A stretch of 6,584 nucleotides of DNA, taken from positions 1 through 6,584 of the forward strand of contig WRHT01000082.1 of assembly GCA_009783115.1 (NCBI GenBank), in the 5' to 3' direction. The notes beneath the pieces were generated by a model. That model did not search any database. It saw nothing but the letters and a program-made list of their open reading frames with translations, and was not told the DNA's origin. The DNA is from Desulfovibrionaceae bacterium. GTDB taxonomy: Bacteria; Desulfobacterota; Desulfovibrionia; Desulfovibrionales; Desulfovibrionaceae. Shown here piece by piece: positions 1-6,004 of this stretch. The position numbers and the translations under genes were made by a program. Each line of letters starts with the position of its first letter. Positions within the stretch are counted from its first letter, which is position 1.

Positions 1-848
1 AATTCGCCCTGGTATTTATAAACGTAAACATCCGGGGCGATATAGTGCGGCTCGATATCTCCATAACTCGCCCCGGGCATAGGGTCCAGGGACTGGATGA
101 TCTCAAGGTATTCCTTGAGATCTTCCTGGGTCAACTTGAATTTGCGCAGGATCGGCTTATAGCGTCTCTCCCGCAAATCTTCCAGGTGATCCCGGATCAA
201 AGACAAAAGCGTGGCATCCCGGTCATAACGCAATACTTCTATCTGCACCAAAAGACATTCCTGGGGCGTGCGCGCCGCCACCCCCACCGGGTCAAAACAC
301 TGCACCGTTTTCAGCACCGCCTCGGCCTCGGCCTGCCCACAACCGACCATGGAAGCTATCTCCTCGATACTGGAATACAGGTAACCGTTGGATCCGAGAT
401 TATTGATGACAACCTCGCCGATTTCCTGTTCCCTGGAAGAGAGTGGGGAAAGGCGCAACTGCCAGAGCAGATGCCCCTCCAGGCTTGGTCTGGCGGAATA
501 GTTATTTTCAAAGATATTGTCCTCATCGGGCAATTCACTTTCACGAATGGTAGCCTGGCGGGAAGTGCTGGCAAAATCCCCCAGATAATCCTCCCAATCC
601 GCATTCCTGGCCGCCTCGCGGGCGTAAATATCCTCGCTGTCCAGAGATTCGGCCCGCTCTTCGCCGATTTCCACCTGGGACTCAGGCTGCATGGACTCTT
701 CCAGGCAAGGATTCTCCATGAGCTCCTGCTGTACCAGGTCCACCAGCTCCAAGCGAGAAAGCTGCAAAAGACGGATGGCCTGCTGCAGCTGCGGAGTCAT
801 GGCCAGTTGCTGGCTGAGTTTAAGTTGTTGGCGGAGTTCTAAGGCCAT
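1..848 (-). CDS. rpoN: RNA polymerase sigma-54 factor RpoN (N-terminal 282 codons; 3' end outside window)
   Basis: Sigma-54 directs core RNA polymerase to -24/-12 promoters that open only with an ATP-driven enhancer-binding activator. I translated the minus strand from the ATG at 848-846; the frame stays open to the left edge. Residues 1-50 are the glutamine- and leucine-rich Region I (starts MALELRQQLKLSQQLAMTPQ, then LQQAIRLLQL and ELMENPCLEE), which contacts activators. Residues of about 52-115 are acidic, as in Region II. The core-binding Region III follows, with recognisable VVINNLGSNGYLYSS, CFDPVGVAARTPQECLL and IIQSLDPMPG. The family is usually about 450-500 residues, so the DNA-binding helix-turn-helix and RpoN box lie beyond position 1. 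The start is the family-typical one; its Shine-Dalgarno is weak (GGGTGG only 3 nt from ATG). It lies 119 nt downstream of lptB behind its own probable promoter. Identity is very secure. Confidence 0.96.
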   Translation of the reverse strand, partial: MALELRQQLKLSQQLAMTPQLQQAIRLLQLSRLELVDLVQQELMENPCLEESMQPESQVEIGEERAESLDSEDIYAREAARNADWEDYLGDFASTSRQATIRESELPDEDNIFENNYSARPSLEGHLLWQLRLSPLSSREQEIGEVVINNLGSNGYLYSSIEEIASMVGCGQAEAEAVLKTVQCFDPVGVAARTPQECLLVQIEVLRYDRDATLLSLIRDHLEDLRERRYKPILRKFKLTQEDLKEYLEIIQSLDPMPGASYGDIEPHYIAPDVYVYKYQGE

Positions 849-889
849 GGACCACCCAAGTAAAAAATATCATGAAAAAAACCAAGCTA

Positions 890-905
890 TGCTAAAATCA
901 TGCCA
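890..905 (-). promoter_or_regulatory. Putative sigma-54 (-24/-12) promoter for rpoN
   Basis: On the minus strand the site reads TGGCATGATTTTAGCA. Against the consensus TGGCACG-N4-TTGCW it matches 6 of 7 and 4 of 5 positions. The diagnostic GG (complement of 903-904) and GC (complement of 891-892) are separated by exactly 10 bp. The predicted transcript start is near 879, giving a leader of about 31 nt to the rpoN ATG at 848. The site lies in an AT-rich intergenic gap and points to rpoN. Function is inferred from sequence only; a sigma-70-like promoter overlaps the same bases. Confidence 0.6.
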
Positions 906-925
906 TTGATTAAAAAATAAAGCAA
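897..925 (-). promoter_or_regulatory. Possible sigma-70 promoter for rpoN overlapping the sigma-54 site
   Basis: The minus strand has TTGCTT (920-925), a 17 bp spacer and CATGAT (897-902). These match TTGACA at 3 of 6 and TATAAT at 4 of 6, with ideal spacing. The -10-like hexamer lies inside the sigma-54-like element, so the two readings would be mutually exclusive. In such an AT-rich stretch a chance match is likely, so this is a weaker candidate. Confidence 0.3.
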
Positions 926-967
926 GTACAAGGGATGATAGATGGTAAACAGATTTGTTATTTTAGA

Positions 968-1690
968 CTAAAGCCGGAAATCCTCACCAAGATACACAGC
1001 GCGCACCTTGGCATCCTCCACGATCCGCTCCGGAGCGCCCTCGATGATCACCATTCCCTGGTGCACGATATAGGCTCTGTCGCAAATGCTCAGGGTTTCG
1101 CGCACATTATGGTCGGAGATGAGCACCCCCAGCCCCCTGTCCTTTAATTCCCCGACCATATTCTGGATGTCCTCAACGGCCACCGGATCAATGCCGGCAA
1201 AAGGCTCATCCAGCAACATGAACTTGGGATTGCGGATAAGGGCGCGGGCCAGTTCCAGTCTCCGGCGTTCACCGCCCGAAAGAAAAGAGGCCATGGACCC
1301 GGCCAGATGCTCTATGCGAAATTCCCGCAAAAGCTCCATGCCCCTTTCCCGGCGCAGCTTTGGGGGAATATCCGTGTATTCCAGGATAACCATCAGGTTA
1401 TCCAGCACGGAAAGGGAGCGGAAGATGGAACTTTCCTGGGGAAGATAGGCCAGCCCCACCCTGGCTCGCTCGTGCAGAGGCCAGCCGGCGATATCCACTC
1501 CGTCCAGAAGCACACGGCCGGAAGTGGGCTTGCGAATGCCGGTAATCATGTAAAAAGTGGTGGTTTTACCGGCGCCGTTTGGACCAAGCAGCCCGACAAT
1601 CTCTCCGGCGTTGACCCGTAAAGAAATATCCCGCGCCACTACTCGATCGCCATAGCGCTTGACCAGATTTTCCGTGGCGATCTCACTCAT
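968..1690 (-). CDS. lptB: LPS export ABC transporter ATP-binding protein LptB
   Basis: LptB is the cytoplasmic ATPase of the LptB2FG transporter, which extracts LPS from the inner membrane and pushes it along the Lpt bridge. At 240 residues it is full length (E. coli 241). All ABC motifs are present: Walker A GPNGAGKT at 36-43, Q-loop Gln85, signature LSGGE at 137-141, Walker B ending Asp161 with catalytic Glu162, and switch His194 in SDHNVRET. Phe90-Arg91 in QESSIFRSLSV correspond to E. coli LptB residues that contact the LptF/LptG coupling helices, which favours LptB over LivF-type or generic ABC ATPases. The ATG overlaps the lptA stop by 4 nt (ATGA), so translation is probably coupled to lptA. 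The lptF and lptG partners are not in the window. Confidence 0.96.
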   Translation of the reverse strand: MSEIATENLVKRYGDRVVARDISLRVNAGEIVGLLGPNGAGKTTTFYMITGIRKPTSGRVLLDGVDIAGWPLHERARVGLAYLPQESSIFRSLSVLDNLMVILEYTDIPPKLRRERGMELLREFRIEHLAGSMASFLSGGERRRLELARALIRNPKFMLLDEPFAGIDPVAVEDIQNMVGELKDRGLGVLISDHNVRETLSICDRAYIVHQGMVIIEGAPERIVEDAKVRAVYLGEDFRL

Positions 1691-2220
1691 GGCCTGTCCG
1701 TTGCCCGGCTCTGGGGAGAAAAGTCCACGGTCACCCCGCCCAGAGCCTCATTCCTGTCTTCACGCAGGTAAAAAATTATCCGTTCTCCGCGCACCTGGCT
1801 GCCGCCATCACGCAACACCGGATTACCCTCCATCAGCAAGGTCTCAGGCTCCGCTTCATAGGTAGCCTTGGCGCAACTGGCATTCTTGCCGTCAGGCAGA
1901 CGGATCTCCACCCCGGATTCCGCGACTATGCCGCGTATAGCCCCGACGTTCAGCACATCCGCTCCCGTATTGTCATTCTCGTTGAGGAACAAAAGCAGCC
2001 TGTCGGAGGTCATGATAAAATCCGGATGGGTCACCACCACCTGGCCGGAAAAGGTAATTTTCCGCGCCACGGAATCATAAACCATGTTCTCGGATTGGAC
2101 GTTGGTCAACTCAGCCGGGGCCTTGCCCGGAAGAGAATCGCCGGTGGCGGCCGCCATAAGACGCTCCGCCTGAAAGGCCAGGACAAAAAACAATAAAAAA
2201 AAGCGGCCCGGCATGTTCAT
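1687..2220 (-). CDS. lptA: LPS transport periplasmic bridge protein LptA (OstA-like)
   Basis: LptA is the periplasmic beta-jellyroll protein whose copies join LptC in the inner membrane to LptD in the outer membrane. The 177-residue product starts with a signal peptide: Arg6, a hydrophobic stretch of about 7-17, and a likely cleavage near 23-25 (LMAAA). The OstA-type repeat unit is seen at about 41-79 (SENMVYDSVARKITFSGQVV, then a TSDRL motif) and again at about 119-155 (ATYEAEPETLLMEGNPVL, then VRGERIIFYL). This spaced 'colour the structure, tag the variable' pattern is typical of LptA and the LptD N-terminal domain. The start lies 3 nt after the lptC stop, with a weak GCGGA ribosome site 7 nt upstream; a second ATG two codons later is possible. 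Assignment rests on fold-like motifs plus position between lptC and lptB. Confidence 0.9.
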   Translation of the reverse strand: MNMPGRFFLLFFVLAFQAERLMAAATGDSLPGKAPAELTNVQSENMVYDSVARKITFSGQVVVTHPDFIMTSDRLLLFLNENDNTGADVLNVGAIRGIVAESGVEIRLPDGKNASCAKATYEAEPETLLMEGNPVLRDGGSQVRGERIIFYLREDRNEALGGVTVDFSPQSRATDRP

Positions 2221-2223
2221 ATT

Positions 2224-2799
2224 TTATTCCGCTTTCAAGGAAGGCGGCTTCAGAATTTCCAAATCCACGCTCACCCCCTTTGTCCCCCGCCAAACCAGCT
2301 CGTCGAGATCCAGGGCAAACTCATTGCTCCGGCCGGACAAACCAGCCCGTTCCAGGGTTGAAAGGTCCGGGCAGTATAGCTTGCGTTCATTGCCTTCATA
2401 AAGCAGCCGATCGGCCAGGAGGATGTCCTGACCGCTCATGACCCGCACTCGCCCGGTAAAACTGATCCGGTTGCTTTTCTGGTCCAGTTCGCCTTGGTCT
2501 GACTGGACTATGATGGTCTCATTTTGATAAAAATAAGTCAAAAAAGGGTCAAAGGCGATAATCTCCCCTTCCCGCTCCGGCATCACCGCGTTTCTGGCCT
2601 TGAGACGCCACAGTTCAACCCCGTCCTCTCCCTGGCGCATCTCCAGTCCACGAATCTCCATAGCCGCCGGTTCCACGGTTTCCAGAGTTTCCTCCCCGAC
2701 AACTCTCTCATTTTCCCTGCCCGCCAGCCCCCAAATCAAAAACGCGCCGCACAATAGCGCCGCCAATAAGGCCGCCGGCATGTAATTATTCCTGGTCAT
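2224..2799 (-). CDS. lptC: LPS export inner-membrane-anchored protein LptC
   Basis: LptC is a bitopic inner-membrane protein that takes LPS from LptB2FG and passes it to LptA. The 191-residue product has one N-terminal membrane anchor (about residues 8-27, ALLAALLCGAFLIWGLAG) and no further hydrophobic segment. A periplasmic beta-rich domain follows from about 48 to 180, with typical LptC features: WRLKARNA, then a modifier-like FDPFLTYFYQ, then DQKSNRISFTGRVRV and LLADRLLYEGNERKLYC. Its length matches E. coli LptC (191). The sequence is divergent, as usual for this family, so the call leans on the anchor-plus-OstA-like layout and the place between kdsC and lptA. The ATG overlaps the kdsC stop by 4 nt, and there is no good ribosome site, which suggests translational coupling. 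Confidence 0.88.
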   Translation of the reverse strand: MTRNNYMPAALLAALLCGAFLIWGLAGRENERVVGEETLETVEPAAMEIRGLEMRQGEDGVELWRLKARNAVMPEREGEIIAFDPFLTYFYQNETIIVQSDQGELDQKSNRISFTGRVRVMSGQDILLADRLLYEGNERKLYCPDLSTLERAGLSGRSNEFALDLDELVWRGTKGVSVDLEILKPPSLKAE

Positions 2800-3380
2800 C
2801 GTGCGGGCATTGTTTCTTGTCCCGCCGGGGGCGTGAAGCGGACAAGCAATTCCTCAAGCCGTCCCTGGGCCAGCAAGATCTGGCGCAAAACCTGCCGCAC
2901 TGCTCCCCGGCCGCCGAAAAACGGAGAGACATAGTGCGCCGCCTGCCGCACCTCGGGCTGGGCGTTTTGCACGGCCAATGCCAGGCCGGCCATGCGGAGC
3001 AACGGCAAATCCGGCAGATCATCCCCAAGGCAAGCGACCGCCGGCCAGCCCAGCCCTTTACGGCGCATTATATCCTGAAGAACCGGCAATTTATCAATAC
3101 TCCCGGCGTGACACTCGCTGATGCCCAGGTCTCTGGCCCTTTGCCGCAAGGCCGCTGATTCCATCCCGGAAATAAGCGAAAACTCCAACCCCACCTGTTG
3201 CGCCAGCTTGATGCCCAGCCCGTCCTGGACATCAAAACGTTTCATCGCGAGACCTTGATCCCCGTAGTACAAGCCGCCGTCGGTAAGCACCCCGTCCACA
3301 TCCAAAACCAACATCTTCACCGGCAGGGCCAAGGCCGCCGGGAAAACCGGATCCAAATCCGGCGCCACATATTCAGGCAC
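2796..3380 (-). CDS. kdsC: 3-deoxy-D-manno-octulosonate 8-phosphate phosphatase KdsC (HAD superfamily)
   Basis: KdsC hydrolyses Kdo-8-phosphate to free Kdo and phosphate in the cytoplasm, the step after KdsA. The 194-residue product carries all HAD motifs of the cap-less C0 type: motif I DVDGVLTDG with Asp27 (nucleophile) and Asp29, motif II Ser71 in LISG, motif III Lys97, and motif IV GDDLPD with Asp120 and Asp121. FDVQDGLGIKLA at about 49-60 and GGRGAVR at 156-162 are marks of KdsC that separate it from other small HAD phosphatases. The N terminus is about 15-20 residues longer than the shortest homologues. The start is GTG at 3380-3378, preceded by GGGAG at 7 nt; this overlaps the end of kdsA by 8 nt. 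An ATG at 3370 lies in another frame. Confidence 0.94.
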   Translation of the reverse strand: MPEYVAPDLDPVFPAALALPVKMLVLDVDGVLTDGGLYYGDQGLAMKRFDVQDGLGIKLAQQVGLEFSLISGMESAALRQRARDLGISECHAGSIDKLPVLQDIMRRKGLGWPAVACLGDDLPDLPLLRMAGLALAVQNAQPEVRQAAHYVSPFFGGRGAVRQVLRQILLAQGRLEELLVRFTPPAGQETMPAR

Positions 3381-4194
3381 GGCAAATCTCCCACAATTTA
3401 GCCAGGGTTTTCAGCAGGCCAGGCAAATCACGCAGATACAAACTATTAGGACCGTCACACTTGGCCTGATCCGGGTCAGGGTGACATTCCAGGAACACCC
3501 CGTCCGCCCCGGCGGCCACCGCCGCCCGGGCCAGGGCCGGAACATGGCGGCGATCTCCGCCGGAGGAATTCCCTTGGGCGCCCGGCAACTGCGCCGCGTG
3601 GGTGGCGTCCATGATCACCGGCACGCCGAATTCGCGCATGACGGCGAAGGAACGCATGTCCACCACCAAATTATTATACCCGAAAGAAAAGCCGCGCTCC
3701 GTGGCCAACAGCAAGGTATTGCCGGTGGAGCGCACTTTGTCCAGCACCCCGCCCATCTCCCAGGGGGCCAAAAACTGCCCTTTTTTGACATTCACAATCC
3801 GGCCGCTCCACCCAGCCGCCAGCAACAAGGAGGTCTGACGGGATAAAAAAGCCGGAATCTGCAGGATATCCGCCACTTCCGCCACCTCTTCCACCTCTTG
3901 CGCCTCGTGGACATCGGTCAGCACCGGCAGCCCGCTTTCTTCCCGGATACGCGCCAGCCATTCCAACCCCCGGCTCATACCCGGTCCACGAAAACCCTGG
4001 AGGGCGCTACGGTTGGCCTTGTCATAAGAACTTTTGAACACCGCCGTAATTCCGGCGGCCTCGGCGGCTTCACGTACGGCCAGGGCGGTATCGCGGGCCA
4101 GTTCGTAATTCTCCAGCACGCAGGGGCCGGCAATGACAAAAGGCTCCGCGCGCAACCCGGCATACAAATCCATTGAGGAGGCCCGGGGAATCAC
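3373..4194 (-). CDS. kdsA: 3-deoxy-8-phosphooctulonate synthase KdsA (metal-dependent type)
   Basis: KdsA condenses phosphoenolpyruvate with arabinose-5-phosphate to make Kdo-8-phosphate, the first committed step of Kdo synthesis. The 273-residue product has the family landmarks: AGPCVLEN (22-29), KSSYDKANRS (54-63), TDVHE (93-97), IPAFLSRQT (113-121), VNVKKGQF (134-141), FGYNNLVVDMRSF and ECHPDPDQAKCDGPNSL. Residues that would bind a divalent metal are all present: Cys25, His199 (DATHA), Glu236 and Asp247. E. coli KdsA has Asn26 in place of the Cys and needs no metal, so this enzyme belongs to the metal-dependent class. The chosen start is GTG at 4194-4192, with AAGGGG 6 nt upstream and only 3 nt after the pyrG stop. 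The ATG at 4173 has no visible ribosome site. Confidence 0.96.
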   Translation of the reverse strand: MIPRASSMDLYAGLRAEPFVIAGPCVLENYELARDTALAVREAAEAAGITAVFKSSYDKANRSALQGFRGPGMSRGLEWLARIREESGLPVLTDVHEAQEVEEVAEVADILQIPAFLSRQTSLLLAAGWSGRIVNVKKGQFLAPWEMGGVLDKVRSTGNTLLLATERGFSFGYNNLVVDMRSFAVMREFGVPVIMDATHAAQLPGAQGNSSGGDRRHVPALARAAVAAGADGVFLECHPDPDQAKCDGPNSLYLRDLPGLLKTLAKLWEICRA

Positions 4195-4197
4195 TAT

Positions 4198-5853
4198 TCA
4201 CCCCTTGCGGTTGTCCAGGGAAGCCTTGATGAAATCCAGGAATAGCGGATGCGGCTTCATGGGCGTGGACTTGAATTCCGGATGAAACTGGCATCCCAGA
4301 AACCAGGGATGGTCTTTAAGCTCCACTATTTCCACCAGCTCTCCGTCCGGGGAAATGCCGCTGATTACCAGCCCGGCCCGCTCCAGGGGCTCACGATACT
4401 CCAGATTAAATTCAAAACGATGCCGATGGCGCTCTTCCACCTGGGACGCCTGGTAAGCCTTTTCCGCCAGGGAGCCCGGCAGCAGCCGGCAGGGATAGGA
4501 ACCCAGGCGCATTGCGCCTCCCTTGCCGTCGCCCAGATCGCGCGTCTCCAGGCAATCCTTGCGCGGATTACGCCACTGGCGCATCATGTAGATGACCTTA
4601 TCCTCGCAGAGAGGGGCGATTTCCTCGGAATTGGCCTTGTGGATCCCGGCCAGATTGCGGGCGATCTCCACCACCGCGCATTGCATGCCCAGGCAGATTC
4701 CAAAAAACGGAGTTTTATGTTCACGGGCGTAACGCGCGGCGAGTTCCTTGCCTTCCACTCCGCGTGTTCCGAAACCGCCGGGAACCAGAATGCCGTCCAG
4801 CCCTTCCAGCAACCGTTCGACGTTATCCGGGGTGACGGCCTCGGAATTGATGTACTGCAAAAGCACTTCGCTGCGGTTGGCTATTCCTCCGTGCACCAAG
4901 GCTTCATGCAGACTCTTGTAGGCTTCTTTCAATTCCACATACTTGCCCACCAGGCCGATCCTCACCGAGTGTTCCGGATTGGCCATCTTATCCACCAAGT
5001 CGCGCCAGTCGGAAAGATCCGCATTTTTGGCCAAGGGCATGCCCAGCATGGCCACCAATTTCTGATCCAGACCTTCGTCAAAGAAACACAGGGGCACTTC
5101 GTAGATATTGCGCACATCCACCGCAGAAAAAACCGCGTCCGCGTCCACGTCGCAAAAAAGAGCGATCTTGCGCTTGAGTTCCATGTCAACTGGAACCTCG
5201 CAGCGGCAGAGGATGATGTCCGGTTGAATGCCGATGCTGCGCAGTTCCTTCACGCTGTGCTGGGTGGGCTTGGTCTTGTGCTCTCCGGCCGTCCTCATAT
5301 ATGGAACCAGGGTCAAATGCAGGTAAACGCAACGATCCCGCCCCAGATCGCGTTTAAGCTGGCGAATGGCCTCCAGAAATGGCAGACTCTCGATGTCGCC
5401 AACCGTGCCGCCAATCTCGATCAGGGCTACGTCCGGATTATTCTGTTCCGCCAGATTCAGGATACGGCTCTTGATCTCGTTGGTGATATGCGGAATGACC
5501 TGAATGGTGGCCCCCTGGTAGCGCGGATCCTCGCCCAGGCGCTCCTTCTGGATCACCGTGTTGTAAATACTGCCGGTGGTGTGGCTGTTAAGCTGGGAAA
5601 GGGATTCGCCCAGAAAACGCGCGTAATGCCCCAAATCCAAATCCGTTTCCGCCCCGTCATCGGTGACGAAAACCTCCCCGTGCTGCAGGGGGTTCATGGT
5701 GCCGGCATCCACATTGATGTATGGATCCAGCTTCTGGATGGTCACCTTAAGACCTCGGGCCTTGAGCAGCACCCCGATAGAAGAGGCGGCCAGCCCCTTC
5801 CCTAGTGAGGACAGCACCCCCCCGGTAATAAAGACAAACTTGGTCTCCGACAT
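4198..5853 (-). CDS. pyrG: CTP synthase (glutamine-hydrolysing) PyrG
   Basis: PyrG makes CTP from UTP, ATP and glutamine. The 551-residue product (family about 545) has an N-terminal synthetase domain starting [20 protein letters not shown], with P-loop Lys19, Asp73 in [10 protein letters not shown] and Glu146 in [14 protein letters not shown]-terminal class I glutaminase domain follows, with nucleophile Cys387 in GICLGMQ and His524/Glu526 in FHPEF, so the triad is intact. I chose ATG 5853 because it gives the usual family N terminus and has AGGA 7 nt upstream. An in-frame ATG at 5880 would add nine residues and cannot be excluded. The frame stays open to 6105, but that extension would run into the divergent gene. 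It is first in the row leading to kdsA and lptCAB, which ties CTP supply to Kdo activation. Confidence 0.97.
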   Translation of the reverse strand: MSETKFVFITGGVLSSLGKGLAASSIGVLLKARGLKVTIQKLDPYINVDAGTMNPLQHGEVFVTDDGAETDLDLGHYARFLGESLSQLNSHTTGSIYNTVIQKERLGEDPRYQGATIQVIPHITNEIKSRILNLAEQNNPDVALIEIGGTVGDIESLPFLEAIRQLKRDLGRDRCVYLHLTLVPYMRTAGEHKTKPTQHSVKELRSIGIQPDIILCRCEVPVDMELKRKIALFCDVDADAVFSAVDVRNIYEVPLCFFDEGLDQKLVAMLGMPLAKNADLSDWRDLVDKMANPEHSVRIGLVGKYVELKEAYKSLHEALVHGGIANRSEVLLQYINSEAVTPDNVERLLEGLDGILVPGGFGTRGVEGKELAARYAREHKTPFFGICLGMQCAVVEIARNLAGIHKANSEEIAPLCEDKVIYMMRQWRNPRKDCLETRDLGDGKGGAMRLGSYPCRLLPGSLAEKAYQASQVEERHRHRFEFNLEYREPLERAGLVISGISPDGELVEIVELKDHPWFLGCQFHPEFKSTPMKPHPLFLDFIKASLDNRKG

Positions 5854-5918
5854 AGCCACATCCTGTTGATTGCGAACCATTACCGCCTTTTTCTCCTGAA
5901 GCACATCCAGCGGCCCGA

Positions 5919-5946
5919 ATTCTACGCCAAAAATCTTTTTTGTACA
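5919..5946 (-). promoter_or_regulatory. Putative sigma-70 promoter for pyrG and the downstream kds-lpt genes
   Basis: On the minus strand TGTACA (5941-5946) is followed by a 16 bp spacer and TAGAAT (5919-5924). The -10 box matches TATAAT at 5 of 6 and the -35 box matches TTGACA at 4 of 6. The transcript would start near 5912, leaving a leader of about 59 nt to ATG 5853, or about 32 nt to ATG 5880. No other good promoter is seen before kdsA, kdsC or the lpt genes, so this may serve the whole row. Confidence 0.5.
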
Positions 5947-5963
5947 GCATTGACCCTGTGCTG
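5945..5963. repeat. Short inverted repeat on the divergent promoter (possible operator)
   Basis: CAGCA (5945-5949) and TGCTG (5959-5963) are perfect inverted arms 9 bp apart. Together they enclose the TTGACC -35 box of the plus-strand promoter and touch the minus-strand -35 box. A dimeric repressor here could control both directions. The arms are only 5 bp, so chance is a real alternative, and I recognise no known operator. Confidence 0.25.
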
Positions 5964-5978
5964 GCTTACGCCTATCAT
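5950..5978 (+). promoter_or_regulatory. Putative sigma-70 promoter for the purQ-like gene
   Basis: TTGACC (5950-5955), a 17 bp spacer and TATCAT (5973-5978) match the sigma-70 consensus at 5 of 6 in each box, with ideal spacing. The transcript would start near 5985, only about 20 nt before the ATG at 6005. The ribosome site AGGA at 5995-5998 sits 6 nt before that ATG, within the leader. Confidence 0.65.
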
Positions 5979-6004
5979 ATAAGCTATTTTCACCAGGAAA
6001 AAAC

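Larger units (their letters stand above)
849..967. other. AT-rich intergenic region between lptB and rpoN
   Basis: This 119 bp gap is far more AT-rich than the genes on either side. It contains the candidate rpoN promoters. I see no GC-rich hairpin followed by a T run after the lptB stop, so transcription from the lpt genes could read through into rpoN. No convincing small ORF or RNA gene is visible. Confidence 0.7.
5854..6004. other. Divergent promoter region between pyrG and the purQ-like gene
   Basis: These 151 bp separate two genes that point away from each other. The middle is AT-rich and holds one promoter candidate in each direction, with their -35 boxes only 3 bp apart (5941-5946 and 5950-5955). 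A short inverted repeat lies on the plus-strand -35 box. The pyrG leader has purine-rich AGGAG and AAGGCGG stretches just upstream of 5880. No terminator, small ORF or riboswitch fold stands out. Confidence 0.75.

Noticed and set aside
45..842. Plus-strand open frame of 265 codons at the left edge
   Set aside because: It is the shadow of rpoN on the other strand. The minus-strand translation is unmistakable sigma-54 and the plus-strand product has no recognisable domain.
951..962. Small inverted repeat AACA-GATT-TGTT just downstream of the lptB stop, considered as a terminator
   Set aside because: The 4 bp AT-rich stem is too weak, and no proper T run follows on the lptB strand.
974..998. 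CCAAG and CTTGG inverted arms in the 3' end of lptB, considered as an activator site for rpoN
   Set aside because: Arms of 5 bp separated by 15 bp are expected by chance, and the bases are coding.
2224..2799. LptC as a lipoprotein (Cys17 within the hydrophobic N terminus)
   Set aside because: The residues before the Cys are ALL, without the small residue at -1 that a lipobox needs. The hydrophobic stretch continues past the Cys as an ordinary membrane anchor.
4249..5805. Plus-strand open frame of 518 codons opposite pyrG
   Set aside because: It lies wholly antisense to a well-conserved CTP synthase with intact motifs. The predicted protein shows no family motif, and long antisense frames are common in GC-biased genes.
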